Shown here: one piece after another, positions 21,727 to 32,188 of the stretch
Layout: each line of letters begins with the position of its first letter
Position numbering within the stretch: the stretch's first letter is position 1
DNA from: Isoetes taiwanensis
Taxonomy: Eukaryota > Streptophyta > Lycopodiopsida > Isoetales > Isoetaceae
Direction of reading: 5' to 3'
DNA: 64,000 nt
NCBI GenBank assembly: GCA_021234155.1
Contig: JAJEKV010000124.1
Coordinates: 498,001-562,000, forward strand
The notes under the pieces: model-generated
What the model saw: only the letters and a program-made list of their open reading frames with translations
What the model was told of the DNA's origin: nothing
Databases searched by the model: none
Program-made: the position numbers and the translations under genes

Positions 21727-21882
21727 CGATAACAAAAAATGCGTGACCTCGGCTGTATGTCCTCGGCCAAATATTTGGCACGTAAGGCCTCGGCCCAGCC
21801 TCCGGCCCTAGCGGGCCTCGACCTTACGTGCCAAATATCTGGCCTTGAACGTATAGCCTCGGTCACGCATTTTTGGTTATCG
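21727..21882. repeat. 156-bp foldback hairpin
   Basis: CGATAACAAAAAATGCGTGACC at 21727 pairs with its near-complement ending at 21882. The arms, about 70 nt, also contain CCAAATATTTGGCACGTAAG against CTTACGTGCCAAATATCTGG. The loop is GC-rich. Confidence 0.8.
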
Positions 21883-22253
21883 TCCTCGACCAGACCGATA
21901 ACCTTACCTTTCCAATCTATTTAATTGCTTTCATTGATGTTTTGCTATTAAAAAAATACTAATCTAATAATCTAAGGAGAAAATAGAAGGTAGAGGAATT
22001 TCTAAGTCGTTGAAAAGTTGGCATCTCAAAGATTATGGTAAGGGCTACATTGGTTCTTAAAGTGGATATCGTAAGTCCATAGATAATAACTTATGTGACA
22101 AAAATAACATAGTTACATATTGTTTAAACGTTATTAGATATTCTTATGTTTTAAACCATTTTAGTTATGTGTCTGGGTGGGGATAATTAAATTGTTAGGA
22201 AGTGTAAAATAACACCTTGAGTAAAATGACCCAAGTAATGAAATTATGATATA

Positions 22254-22282
22254 CTAGTAACGGTGCCCAGCGTTGCTAGGCA
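22254..22282 (-). mobile_element. Helitron-like 3' terminus (hairpin plus CTAG)
   Basis: On the minus strand TGCCTAGCAACGCTGGGCA forms an 8-bp stem with a 3-nt loop. Six bases later comes CTAG followed by T, the expected Helitron 3' end. The element would extend rightwards, up to at most 22732. No 5' TC end was identified. Confidence 0.35.
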
Positions 22283-22732
22283 TAATTTGGGAACTTATAA
22301 ATGTTGAGAACTTGTGCATTTGCGTATGGTAACTTCTTGGTCATTGGATCATTTGGGGAAGCTGTAGATTGCAAGTGGCTATGTTTATGAGCGTATAGTC
22401 ACTTCTCCTTCTATTGTGTTCTATTCTTGCTACTTGTATTTGAATATGGGTGTCTTCTGGCTACAAACGTCTATTCCATTCTTGTTGCTTGTATATGAAT
22501 GTGCACAACACCCATGTAAGCCTTTGAAGGCATTGCATTTATTGTACGTATTACATTATTTAGTGTGACCTTGTCCATGTGGTTGTAAATTAATGTTCTG
22601 CCGTTTTACCCACGTCACACGTAGTTACATCCTCTACGATCATTGTAGTTGTTAAAAAATGATATGGCAATACATTTATTTAAATATAATGTTGTAGCTG
22701 GAAAAGGACATGGCTTGTAGTTGTAGTTGTAA

Positions 22733-23290
22733 GGGCTTCATGAACCCTGGAGTAGGCTCGAAGGGTGATACCTTGAGTCTGCGTCTCCGGAAGGCTATAG
22801 TGATGCCATAGCATGATTCGACTCATCTGCAAAGTGTGCACAGGAGGGGCGGATGGAGTGGACAACCCTATCCAATGTTCTATGCTAGCCAACGCCATGC
22901 CAAGATTCGGTCTGCTGATCTCTTGAGACCTAGCCGTCAGTCGATCCTCACTGGAGTTTGAGCCAGGGTAGAACCATGAGTTTGGGGTGTTTTCTCTAGT
23001 ATTAAATGTATCTTCTCTGTTATTGTCAGATGGATGGATGTGCCACCCTTCGTGGTGGTATTTATGATATGATTATGCTGTATGCTAACCTTGTATTCAG
23101 CCTAGCGACATAGGAGTCCCATTGAAGGCATGGGCGAATGACACCTCTATGTCCTTCACTTTCGGCGTCTTTACGTAGATGGCCGAGTTAGGCGGAGGGC
23201 CACGCTCATGGCGAGATGGTTGCCATGGGAGGGAAAGTCCCGAAAATGCATTATATGCCGAGTGTCGTTATATGTTGGGGAGCATCCGCG
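22733..23290 (+). repeat. Gypsy-1 5' LTR, second part
   Basis: It starts GGGCTTCATGAACC and matches 52625-53179 throughout, including CCACCCTTCGTGGTGGTATT. It is followed at once by the primer-binding site, which fixes the LTR end near 23290. Confidence 0.85.
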
Positions 23291-23291
23291 G

Positions 23292-23303
23292 TGGTATCGA
23301 GCC
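23292..23303 (+). promoter_or_regulatory. Gypsy-1 primer-binding site (tRNA-iMet type)
   Basis: TGGTATCGAGCC differs by one missing base from the usual plant TGGTATCAGAGC primer site complementary to initiator tRNA-Met. Confidence 0.75.
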
Positions 23304-23981
23304 GTGATTTGGTTGCGAAATCATAGCTTATGACAAATCCTAACTCGCTAGTTCGGTAGTTAGGTGGGAGTTTAAGATAGTATGATTGTTTAGCTCTTGG
23401 ATGTTTGATTTTGTGCTAGGTTAATGTAATAGATTGTAAGTTTTGAGAAGTTTAGGGCGACTGGAGGACCCAAGTTTGGAAGGGCCATAACTTTTTGTAG
23501 GTAGCTCGGATGGAGGCGAAAATGGTTCCAATGGATCGGGCACCTTCCAAATACTCTAGGGGGCACGTCTCCCGAGGGCGGAAAGACAACAGCCGGCCGA
23601 AAAGTCAAAAGGGGCGCTGCTGTCATCCGAGGTGTTTCTTTCGAAGAGTTAGGGCGATAACGCCGCCTTGGCCTTCCCATCTGGTCCCATATATTTTTTA
23701 TCTGGCGTCCGTTTTTTTTTTTTTTTTAAACAAATTTGAAATTTTTTAATAAAAAGTTAAAAGTTAAATTCAAATTTGAGTCACCTTTTGAAAAGTGTGT
23801 TTCTTTGCACGACTTTCTTCCGCCATAGCCGCCGGACCTGAGCTCCTTTTCCACCATAGCCGACCTTCACTGATACCTTGCTACTACCCGAACCCCTAGC
23901 GCCTTCACCTGCCCACTAGCGCCACCTATCTAAGCCTGAGCGCCCTACTTCCTCTTTTGCTGTCCATCACTAGACGTCGCC

Positions 23982-24545
23982 ATGCCGCGCTTCAAGCTCA
24001 CAGTTGACCTAAAGACACAGATTACAATGGGAGGGGTAGATGAAGAGGAGGAAGACCTTTGGGACACCAAGGTAAGTCTTAAGGATGACAAAGAAGAAGC
24101 AGAGCAGGAGAAGATACCCGCTAACTTGGAAAAGGAAGCGGAGACCTCCGGGGATCCCCAGATTAGGGCAATGGGCAACCATGTGACCCGATTCTTCCTT
24201 TCAGCCTTCCGGCAAGGTGAGGTCTTGTTCTTCTCCAAGAACTTGGGGCCTTCTTCTGAAGCATCTTGGTGGGCACTTCGTGCGATATCCACCTTGGCGG
24301 GCCATAAGAAGATTGACTATCACGCCACCACCATTACCTTGGTCCGACGAGATTTGGCTATCGTGGCATTGGGGGACGTGGCGGGCTGCGCTAACATGCG
24401 ACTCCTTGTGGCGGCATCCTTGGCCGCCTGTTTACCACCGGAGGCAGCAGCTCGAGCCGCACTCTCTGCAAGCCCCAGCACCACTTTGATGCGCTACCGA
24501 CCACCTCCCCAGCTTATGGACGAGGAGGAGGAACCTAGTTCTTAG
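23982..24545 (+). CDS. Gypsy-1 pre-gag ORF 1, unrecognised
   Basis: The 187-codon ORF starts at an ATG in good context (gtcgccATGcc) and reads MPRFKLTVDLKTQITMGGVD, an acidic stretch, then TRFFLSAFRQGEVLFFSKNL, DYHATTITLVRRDLAIVALG and an Ala-rich C-terminus. It lies between the primer site and gag, where chromoviruses normally have only a leader. A strong donor-like AAG|GTAAGT at 24068-24074 suggests part of it may be spliced out. No domain is recognised. 23304-23981 is leader without further ORFs. Confidence 0.5.
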   Translation: MPRFKLTVDLKTQITMGGVDEEEEDLWDTKVSLKDDKEEAEQEKIPANLEKEAETSGDPQIRAMGNHVTRFFLSAFRQGEVLFFSKNLGPSSEASWWALRAISTLAGHKKIDYHATTITLVRRDLAIVALGDVAGCANMRLLVAASLAACLPPEAAARAALSASPSTTLMRYRPPPQLMDEEEEPSS

Positions 24546-24770
24546 ACATTTTTCTTTACGCAACTTTGTACTGCGTATAGTTGTAATTTTGATTTGGCAT
24601 TTTTCTTAGCCATCATACAATATATGTGCCATTTTCTTATGATTTATGGTTATTATATCGGTTAATACAATTAAATTGTTTTTTTCCCATGATACTTCCT
24701 TATATCTTTTAGAGTTTAGAGTATAAGAAATTGTTCCACATTGTATATTCATTCTTGTCGTCTTGCAGAC

Positions 24771-25229
24771 GATGAGCTCGCAGAAATCGAGGAAAGAATC
24801 ACCAATGACATACGAAGGGACGCTCCAGGACCTCCCGACCAGGATTGTGGCCAATGGTACGGGGAGTACCCGGATCGGGATGATGATTACGAGGCAGGGG
24901 AACCTGAAGAAGAAGGAGAGCCCTATGACTCAGCTAAAGGCTTGGAAATAGTCAATATTCTCCGAGAACGGGCTTTTGAGCATTTACGACAAACTCTTCG
25001 CCGAACCTGGGATTACTGGAAAATGACGAGGCATGAAGCTTATGCCGATGCCAATGACCATTTATGGCAAATCTTTTATGCGCTACGAGATCTCTTTAAT
25101 CTACTCATCATCAGTCCTATCTTAGACTACCAGCATGTTATTATCCAGGCATGGGCTCGCTACAAGGTAGTCAGGGCCGTACGGGAGAGCGTCCGCTACT
25201 CTATCTTGTACCCTTTTACGCAGCCCTAG
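24771..25229 (+). CDS. Gypsy-1 pre-gag ORF 2, unrecognised
   Basis: The open frame follows a polypyrimidine tract and a CAG acceptor-like site at 24770. It reads DDELAEIEERITNDIRRDAP, an acidic linker, AFEHLRQTLRRTWDYWKMTR, NDHLWQIFYALRDLFNLLII and a basic C-terminus. It is predicted helical with one hydrophobic helix. AT-rich spacers of about 225 and 300 bp separate it from ORF 1 and gag, each ending in an AG|ACG acceptor-like site, so the three ORFs may be exons. No family is recognised. Confidence 0.45.
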   Translation, partial: DELAEIEERITNDIRRDAPGPPDQDCGQWYGEYPDRDDDYEAGEPEEEGEPYDSAKGLEIVNILRERAFEHLRQTLRRTWDYWKMTRHEAYADANDHLWQIFYALRDLFNLLIISPILDYQHVIIQAWARYKVVRAVRESVRYSILYPFTQP

Positions 25230-25530
25230 GCCTAATCTCTTAGTTTTCTTTTATGGCTAAGTATGTGTTGACTAAAAGTTGTCTAATGTACAGTCTTATG
25301 GCCAAATATATGTGTAATCACTACTTTTGTATTGTATGACCTTAAGTTTTTGTTAAAGATACATTTCCCATGTAATTGCTACTTGGACGTTATAATAAAG
25401 ATCTTTTCTTCCATTCTCTTGGACTGTCTTTATTATTATTCCCTAGCATTACTTAAAATGATCTTCTCTGTGACACGTGCTATCACCATAATTCTCCTTA
25501 TACTTTCTTATGGTCATTATAGACGGTGCA

Positions 25531-26625
25531 CGTAACGCCTCGTGGCAGACACCCTCAAATGCTAGCAGATTAACACCTGAACAGGAACTCCTGTTGGTCA
25601 AGCGGCAGTTAGTAGAGCTGCAAGCTTATGTGTTGAATGCCAACCCACCGCAGCATATGTAGGAGGACGGGCCGGAGTTACCTCCGTTACCGCCAAGTCC
25701 ACCACCACAGCAGCCACCTGCACCTGAACCAGGCCCTGTACCCGCACAAATGAGGCACCGTTCCAAACGTCGTCAGAGTTCCTCTACGGATAGTGCCACA
25801 TCCTCACAATCAGCCACCTCCGTGTCCTCTGAGTCGTCCGTATCATCTGGTGACCATGCAAAGCGTCGGGACAAGGAGTACCGTAAAACGGTTGATACGG
25901 CCATAACCAGTATATGGAAAAATAGGAAATTGGCCCAGTTTGATGGGAAATCTAGAGGCGGGCTGAATGCGGAGTCCTGGTTGGACGAGATGAAGGAGTT
26001 TGGAAAATCCTATGGCATGACGGAAAACGATACAGGAAAAGTTGCCAACACAAACCTTACAGGAGCCGCTCGTATTTGGTGGAAGGGCTATGCCAGAGCC
26101 AAGCATCTGGACAAAAGCAGGTGCAAGTTCAAAAAGTTTGCCAAAGCTTTTAAGTCGCATTATGTGCCCCGTGCACACAAATGCCAACAGATTCAGACTT
26201 TTTACAGGTTAGAGCAGAAGGGTATGTCAGTTCAGGCCTACACGGATGAATTCATGCGCTTGAGGCTGTATGTGTCAGGTATGAATGAAAAGAGGGCGGT
26301 GGAGGGCTATATTGAAGGGTTGCCCCCCTCAATTAAACGAATGGTTAAGGCCATAGACCCGAAGTCAGTTGCAGAGGCTGAGGCTAAGGCATTGAGCCTT
26401 GAAGAGGATACGCCAAGAAGCCAGTACCCGCGTCCCGCCTCTTACTCGCAGCCACGCCCGTACACACCTTACAAGCCCCGTTCACCCAGTCCAGGGCCCT
26501 CTCAGCAGAACTCTAACGGCCACCAGGAAAAGAAAGTCACCTTCAACATGCCCGACAAAGTATGGAATTCGGAACCTCTTACAGTCTATTCCCAAAGAGG
26601 CCCGAGAGCAGCTCCGCAGAGATAA
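25531..26625 (+). pseudogene. Gypsy-1 gag
   Basis: An open frame from about 25531 (LTPEQELLLVKRQLVELQAY) has a TAG at 25660, then a proline-rich stretch and a Ser-rich basic region. The retrotransposon gag core is FDGKSRGGLNAESWLDEMKE, AARIWWKGYARAKHLDKSRC and QAYTDEFMRLRLYVSG. The frame closes at 26625, and the zinc knuckle follows in another frame, so a frameshift lies between about 26540 and 26625. Confidence 0.85.
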
Positions 26626-27130
26626 GGCATGTTACAGGTGTATGCGGCCTGGGCACTTCATGCAGAATTGCCCCTATGTCACGCAGACTGCCCAGCTGGC
26701 CATGGCCGACCTCGATTGGGATGATCTCGAGTCTACACTACCCGTCGAGGAGGAGGCTCCCGAGTATATTCACGGTGCATCCCATATCCTTGCAGCCATA
26801 GAAACCGGCAATGCTGAAAGTCAGCCTGCCGTTATTTCCACTATAGGTCAAGTAGACAGTAAGCCTTTCATAATTCTTATGGATACGAGAAGTACACATA
26901 ATTTTGCTTCTCCTAGAATGGCCCAGGTATTGCAGCTTGAGACTTTGAGGTCCCGACCGAAACCTGTCACCTTAGCCAGGGGTAAAATCAGACATACTCA
27001 TGGCCGTCGCATTAACCTTAAAATGCAGCTGCCAGGTGCACCAGTTGCATTGGGTGCCGAGTTAATGGATATTGGCAAATATGATCTGATTGTTGGCATG
27101 AATTCTTGGCATCTGCAAAAGCCAATATAG
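26626..27130 (+). pseudogene. Gypsy-1 zinc knuckle and aspartic protease
   Basis: CYRCMRPGHFMQNC (26630-26671) is a CCHC knuckle. The protease follows: PFIILMDTRSTHNFASPRM, where the catalytic Asp remains but the Gly of the usual D-S/T-G triplet is Arg, so activity is unlikely. It ends with [12 protein letters not shown] frame change near 27105 leads to RT. Confidence 0.85.
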
Positions 27131-28515
27131 ACTGTGAAAAACGGGAGGTTACCTTCAACGCAGCTAATGGAGCCCGAGTAACTATAAAAGGTGATCCCTT
27201 AAACCCCATTATGCAGTCTATGTCCATCAGGCAGTTAAATAAGGCTATACGCAAGGCTACGCTACTTTGTGTCATCAAACTTGCCTCCATGGAGGCAGAT
27301 GCTAAGCAAAAGCAAGTAGTTAATGCCTTGCCAAAGGGCATTGCTGATCTTCTCAGGGAATTTAGCGATCTCTTTCCAGACGAGATCCAGAAACTACCTC
27401 CATTCAGAGGAGTAGAATGTGAGATAGCTCTAGAACCGGGTACTAAGCCTACCAGTAAGGCCCTGTACCGTATGAGTCCCCCTGAATTGGCAGAGCTTAA
27501 AAAGAAACTTCAGGAGTTACTAAACCTAGGGTTTATTCGTCCTAGTGTTTCGCCTTTTGGCGCTCCTATCCTTTTTGTTAAGAAGAAGGATGGCTCCTTA
27601 AGAATGTGTATTGATTATCGGCAGCTCAACAAGCATACGATCAAGAATCGCTATGCTTTGCCTAGGGCAGACGATCTTATGGACCAGTTGCAAGGGGCCA
27701 AGTACTTCTCAAAGATTGATTTACGCTCCGGATATCATCAGATACGAATTAAAGAGGAGGACATCCATAAATCTGCTTTTCGTACTAGATATGGGCATTA
27801 TGAGTTTACCCTTATGCCTTTTGGATTAACTAATACCCCCGCAACTTTTATGCGGTTAATGAATGATGTCTTCCGCCAATACTTAGATGATTTTGTTGTT
27901 ATTTTCTTTGATGATATTCTCATCTATAGTAAGACCTTGGAGGAGCATAAGAAACATCTTCGCTTGGCCCTACAAAAACTAAGACGTCACCAGCTCTTTG
28001 CCAAGTTTTCTAAGTGCAAGTTTGCCACCCCCAAAGTGGACTATTTAGGCCATGTCATTTCCGCTGAAGGAATTGCTACAGATCCAACAAAGATAGAAGC
28101 AGTCAAGGATTGGCCCATTCCAGGTAATGTTTCGGAGGTTCGAAGCTTCTTGGGATTGGCAGGATATTACCGTAAGTTTGTTAAGGATTTTGCAAAGATT
28201 GCCGCACCTCTTATCGATCTTACAAAGCATGAGAAAGTGAAGGATTGGATTGAGCATTGGAAATCAAAAGTCCAGGGAAGTTTTCAGAAGCTTAAGGATG
28301 CCTTAACATCGGCACCAGTCCTCACATTGTCGGACCCTGAAAAGAAACTAGTAGCAACGGATGCCAGTAAAATTGCTACCGGTGGAGTCCTAATGCAGGA
28401 GGGGAGGGTTATTGCCTATGATTCAAAGAAGATGACTGAGATTGAACAGCGATACCCTACCCATGATCAGGAGTTGTTGGCTGTTGTTCGCGCTCTGCGT
28501 ATATGGAGACAGTAG
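27106..28515 (+). pseudogene. Gypsy-1 reverse transcriptase and start of RNase H
   Basis: An open frame of 469 codons. RT motifs are [51 protein letters not shown] and the catalytic FFDDILIYS, followed by [11 protein letters not shown] and [13 protein letters not shown]. RNase H begins with [15 protein letters not shown] and [21 protein letters not shown] then ends the frame where the family reads through into the next block. Confidence 0.9.
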
Positions 28516-29174
28516 CTTCTTGGTAGAAGATTTCACCTTGATACAGATCATCAGAGTCTCCGTTATCTATCAACCCAGTCGAATCTCAACCTCCGTCAAA
28601 GGAGATGGATGGAGTTTCTCGAGGAGTATGATTCTGAGATTATATATAAGCCTGAGAAACACAATGTGGTTGCGGATGCGTTGTCACGCCATCCCTTGGT
28701 AACCCGAACCCATTGTAACGCGATTTCCACACTCACCAGTGAGTTCAGAAAACAGATAGAGCAGACCTTGGCCACGGATCCAGAGTTCCGTGAGGTGTGG
28801 GATAGCTTGGCTAAGAAGGCACGCACAGATAAAGAACGTGAAGCTTTCCGTTCGTATAAGAAAGAGGGCAATTTGTTATATCACAAAGACAAGTTGTGTG
28901 TACCTGAGACTTCAGGAGTGCGTAAGCTTATTCTCCATGATACACACAACAGCCCTATAGCTGGACATGCAGGTTTTATGAAGACCTACTTTAAGATCCG
29001 CTCTAGTTATTTTTGGTCGTCTATGAAGAAGGACATTGCCAGGTATATTAAGCAGTGTCAGGTGTGTCAAGAAACCAAGGCTGAGTAATTAAGGATTCCA
29101 GGAGAGTTGCAACTTCTGGATGTGCCTAACGCTAAGTGGGAAGTAACCATGGATTTTATTGTGGGCCTTCCACG
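28516..29174 (+). pseudogene. Gypsy-1 RNase H end and integrase N-terminal half
   Basis: After the TAG the same frame continues LLGRRFHLDTDHQSLRYLST and ADALSRHPLV. The HHCC integrase zinc finger is HDTHNSPIAGHAGFMKTYF plus CQVC. A TAA follows ETKAE at 29086. Then VTMDFIVGLPR supplies the first catalytic Asp of integrase and breaks off at the hAT insertion. Confidence 0.9.
29167..29174. repeat. Left target-site duplication of the hAT, CTTCCACG
   Basis: An identical octamer is at 49906-49913 on the other side. It encodes Leu-Pro-Arg of the integrase, so excision would rejoin the Gypsy-1 frame. Confidence 0.95.
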
Positions 29175-29545
29175 CAGGGATAGGTTCTATACGTACAAAA
29201 TTAAAATTCCTGACGTATAAAGTCAAAAAAAAAGTATTTTTTAATAAAATACGTATTTAACGTATAAAAACCTCGCCGGCCGGAAAAAAAAAATTTCACA
29301 GTCGCCCAAGCTTCGATGGCGTCTGTGAAAAACTCGCGTCGCCGGAATCTGGTTTTTGTGTCGCAAAAAGTACAGGGCCTGATTTTCAGCGTAGACGAAA
29401 AACTTCAGTTCAGCGTCTGAAAGTTTTTCACAGACGCTGTGCCCTATTCGGCGTCTGTAGCCGAACCGGTAGGGATGTTACAGACTGCCGATTTTCCGCG
29501 CTTTTCGCGTCTGAACTGAAATTTTCGTGTCTGTGAAATTTTTTT
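29175..29545. repeat. hAT left terminal inverted repeat and subterminal motifs
   Basis: After the terminal repeat the motif GGCGTCTGTGAAA and variants occur at about 29318, 29413, 29424-29439 (inverted), 29449, 29507 and 29526. Related GCGTCTGCGAAA copies lie in the other subterminal region (35919, 35941 and about 49772). Clustered subterminal motifs are where hAT transposases bind. Confidence 0.65.
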
Positions 29546-30563
29546 ATATATTCTTGCGTGGCCCGGATTCAGTTTTCTTGCCATAAAAATGTAATTTGTT
29601 TGCGCCCAACCTTGCAATTTGCCACCCAAAACCATTTTTTTTTTTGTTTTTCTTAGTTTTTAGGTTTTTGTTGTTTTTATAGGTAGGCCGGTTACCCCGC
29701 TGCTTTGCCCCGTGTAAGGGGTAACGATGGTGAGTGCCTTGTTCTGTGGGCTGAGCTTGGCCTATTTTAGAAAAAAAAATAATAATAATAATTTAAGCAA
29801 ATAATAATTCAAGAGTAAAGTAAAAAAAAAAACCAAAGAAGAAAAGAAATTGGTTGCCTTCCCTTAAACGACAAACCCGAGAGGGCTTTTTTTTAGGGTC
29901 GGCGTGTTGCTAAGAGCATAGGCATGCCCCTTGCCCGGTATTGCCGCATTTATTTGGCGCCATCTTGAGGGTGGGTGGCCTTCTTGAAGCTTAAGGCAAC
30001 TAGGGTCATCCTTTATTAGAGTATAACCCTCGCCGGCGCCGTTGTTGGCCTTGGTCACGCCTGATTGTCGAAAAGGTGTCGCGTTGTACTTTTATTAAGG
30101 GTTAGAAGAATGTTTTATTAATTCACACCCTAGTTCCTGATGGTGTTGTTGATGAAAGTCCCACACTAATATAGGAACCGGGCGATGTTTTGATAAGCAT
30201 TCGATTGGTCTCGTCTTTTGAAAAAAGCGTGACCTGGGACAAGTGCAATGCATTTAAAACTTGCTAGCCTTGCATTTTGGCAGTAGCTGGGCTATAGATC
30301 ATAAATCGTGTTTTGGTCCTTTTATTTGTTACCCTATCCTTGGCCTTGCACATACATACTCATGTTAGGGTCTTAGTGTAGGAATAGGAAGCGTAAAATT
30401 AGCGTTTTGTTTTGGTTAGAGTGAGTTGATTTACCCTCATGTGCTAAGCACTAAATTCAAAGTTTTATATTTGCTTGACTTGTAGGTGTTGCTGTTGTCA
30501 GTTGTGTATTATCGCGGAGTCGCATTTTGCTAGTCTGCTAGACAATCCTTTAAAACAAGCAGT
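29546..30563. other. hAT interior, no gene recognised
   Basis: AT-rich stretches with homopolymers (29635-29660, 29770-29840). Only short ORFs. Confidence 0.4.
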
Positions 30564-30710
30564 ATGACTTCAGAAGAGAGAGCGGAAGTTAACTTGCAAC
30601 CAAATGTGGCATTAGTGTCTCAGATAGAGCCGCATAAGGCGTCTCAAACCACGAATTCTGGTACAAACCCGAGTCATCTTCGCAAAGATCTTGCCGCGAA
30701 AAAAAAGTAG
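30564..30710 (+). CDS. Small ORF inside the hAT, opposite to the transposase
   Basis: It is 48 codons: MTSEERAEVNLQPNVALVSQ, ending in a Lys run. Fragments of similar charged character follow in other frames (LERAFKLRMMELEHAKRVSK near 30850-30910; PGETDREWEARRRADAKTTW at 31129-31188). Together they may be a broken second gene of the element. Not recognised. Confidence 0.25.
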   Translation: MTSEERAEVNLQPNVALVSQIEPHKASQTTNSGTNPSHLRKDLAAKKK

Positions 30711-31521
30711 ACCACAACAAGCATGGTCTACTTTGAGACCAGATTTTATGAACTGGTTGTGTAATAGGTCGTGCAATGCCTCGGCTCAAGATTTGGAATT
30801 GATTACCAGCCAGGCGAGGAAGGATGGCTAGACTACCATACAGTATGGTAAAAGATCTTGAGAGGGCTTTTAAGCTTCGAATGATGGAGCTAGAGCACGC
30901 AAAAAGAGTGAGCAAGAGAGGTATACATGGATAGTGGGTAATATCAGCCGCACTACCGGCAATATGATCCACGAAGTTGCAAATTTGAGTAGTCATCGCT
31001 GAGGCTAGAGCTGAAAGAAAAAGCCGGCACATGGAATGCGGCATGGACCAACGAAAAATTGAAGAAAGAAGCCCATCAACCCCCATCTTGTTAAGAAAGT
31101 GTTGGCACAAACCATAAAAGCCAAACGTCCTGGTGAGACAGATAGGGAGTGGGAAGCTCGTAGAAGAGCAGATGCCAAGACTACTTGGTTTGCCATGGTA
31201 GACTCATCACAAATAATAAAACGCATAAAACAATTGGTGGTTACGGTTCATATGGCGCTTGAGTGTACAAGTGCAATATTTTAGGGTCTAGTTTTATTAA
31301 GGATGAACCTTATTGTGTAAAACTTCAACATAATAATTTTCAGCCTAGTACAGAACCCAATAAGTTAGTGGAAGCTATGCTGAAGAACATGAGGGAGTCA
31401 GGAATGCAAGTTAGGCATGGGTGTATAATACGCTGCATTGGTAGCACAACCGGCCTAGAAAGACAAGGCTTAATTTTCCCTAGATGTTAGTGATTGAAGC
31501 AAGCTTTGACTCCTGAATTCA

Positions 31522-31643
31522 AGCATCGAGACTTCCCCGTTTTTCTTTCCCCCCCGCTCTTTGGGCAATGTAGCTTAGTTTACATGCTAAGTTCCATTGT
31601 CCAAAGAGCCGGGGGAAAGCAAATATTGGGACGTCTCGATGCC
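31522..31643. repeat. 122-bp foldback hairpin
   Basis: GCATCGAGAC/GTCTCGATGC form the outer stem, and CGCTCTTTGGGCAATG with CTTAG pair with CTAAG and CATTGTCCAAAGAGCCG around an 8-nt loop (31579-31586). Confidence 0.75.
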
Positions 31644-31846
31644 TGGACCCAGGTCTCGAGGCGTCAGAGGTGAGAGCGCACTCTAATTTCAAGCCAAAGT
31701 GGTGCCTGGGCGTTGTCCATCTATATAGTGGCTATTAGGCACCAAATCATGGAACATCCTAACTCCTTCTATTGATGGAGAACCTTGAGCATCACTATGA
31801 CTTGAAATTGGAGGACGCGTCCCCTTTGGCACGTTAACTTTGGTAC

Positions 31847-32188
31847 GCCAAATCGGCATTTGGATGCCATCTGGACCTATAATTTGTACCTCCATTCCTT
31901 TGGGTGGCACATGCCATGCAAACCCATTTGGGTATTCAGAGCATGTGCCACCCAGAGGAATAGAGTACAGATTATAGGTCCAGATAGCATTCAAAGCCCA
32001 ATTTGGCATACCGAAGTGCCAAATCGGCATTTGGATGCCATCTGGACCTATAATTTGTACCTCCATTCCTTTGGGTGGCACATGCCATGCAAACCCATTT
32101 GGGTATTCAGAGCATGTGCCACCCAGAGGAATAGAGTACAGATTATAGGTCCAGATAGCATTCAAAGCCCAATTTGGCATACCGAAGT
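31847..32188. repeat. Two identical tandem 171-bp units, each a foldback
   Basis: Unit 1 is 31847-32017 and unit 2 is 32018-32188; I see no difference between them. Within each unit CATCTGGACCTATAATTTGT and GGGTGGCACATGC pair with GCATGTGCCACCC and the matching complement, leaving a loop of about 25 nt. ORFs on both strands (31689-32285) arise from the repeat. Confidence 0.9.

Larger units (their letters stand above)
10719..22732. other. 12-kb composite insertion inside the Gypsy-1 5' LTR
   Basis: In the 3' LTR the sequence runs directly from GGACC to GGGCTTCATGAAC (about 52617-52628), whereas here those two halves are 12 kb apart. The insertion is a patchwork of an hAT non-autonomous element, an ORF of unknown origin, a copia remnant, satellites, a MITE and foldbacks. 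No target duplication or termini for the whole block were found, so it may be several insertions plus deletion. Confidence 0.75.

Noticed and set aside
30589-31110. 173-codon minus-strand ORF in the hAT
   Set aside because: No domain, hydrophobic shadow composition, and weak plus-strand coding fragments better explain the region.
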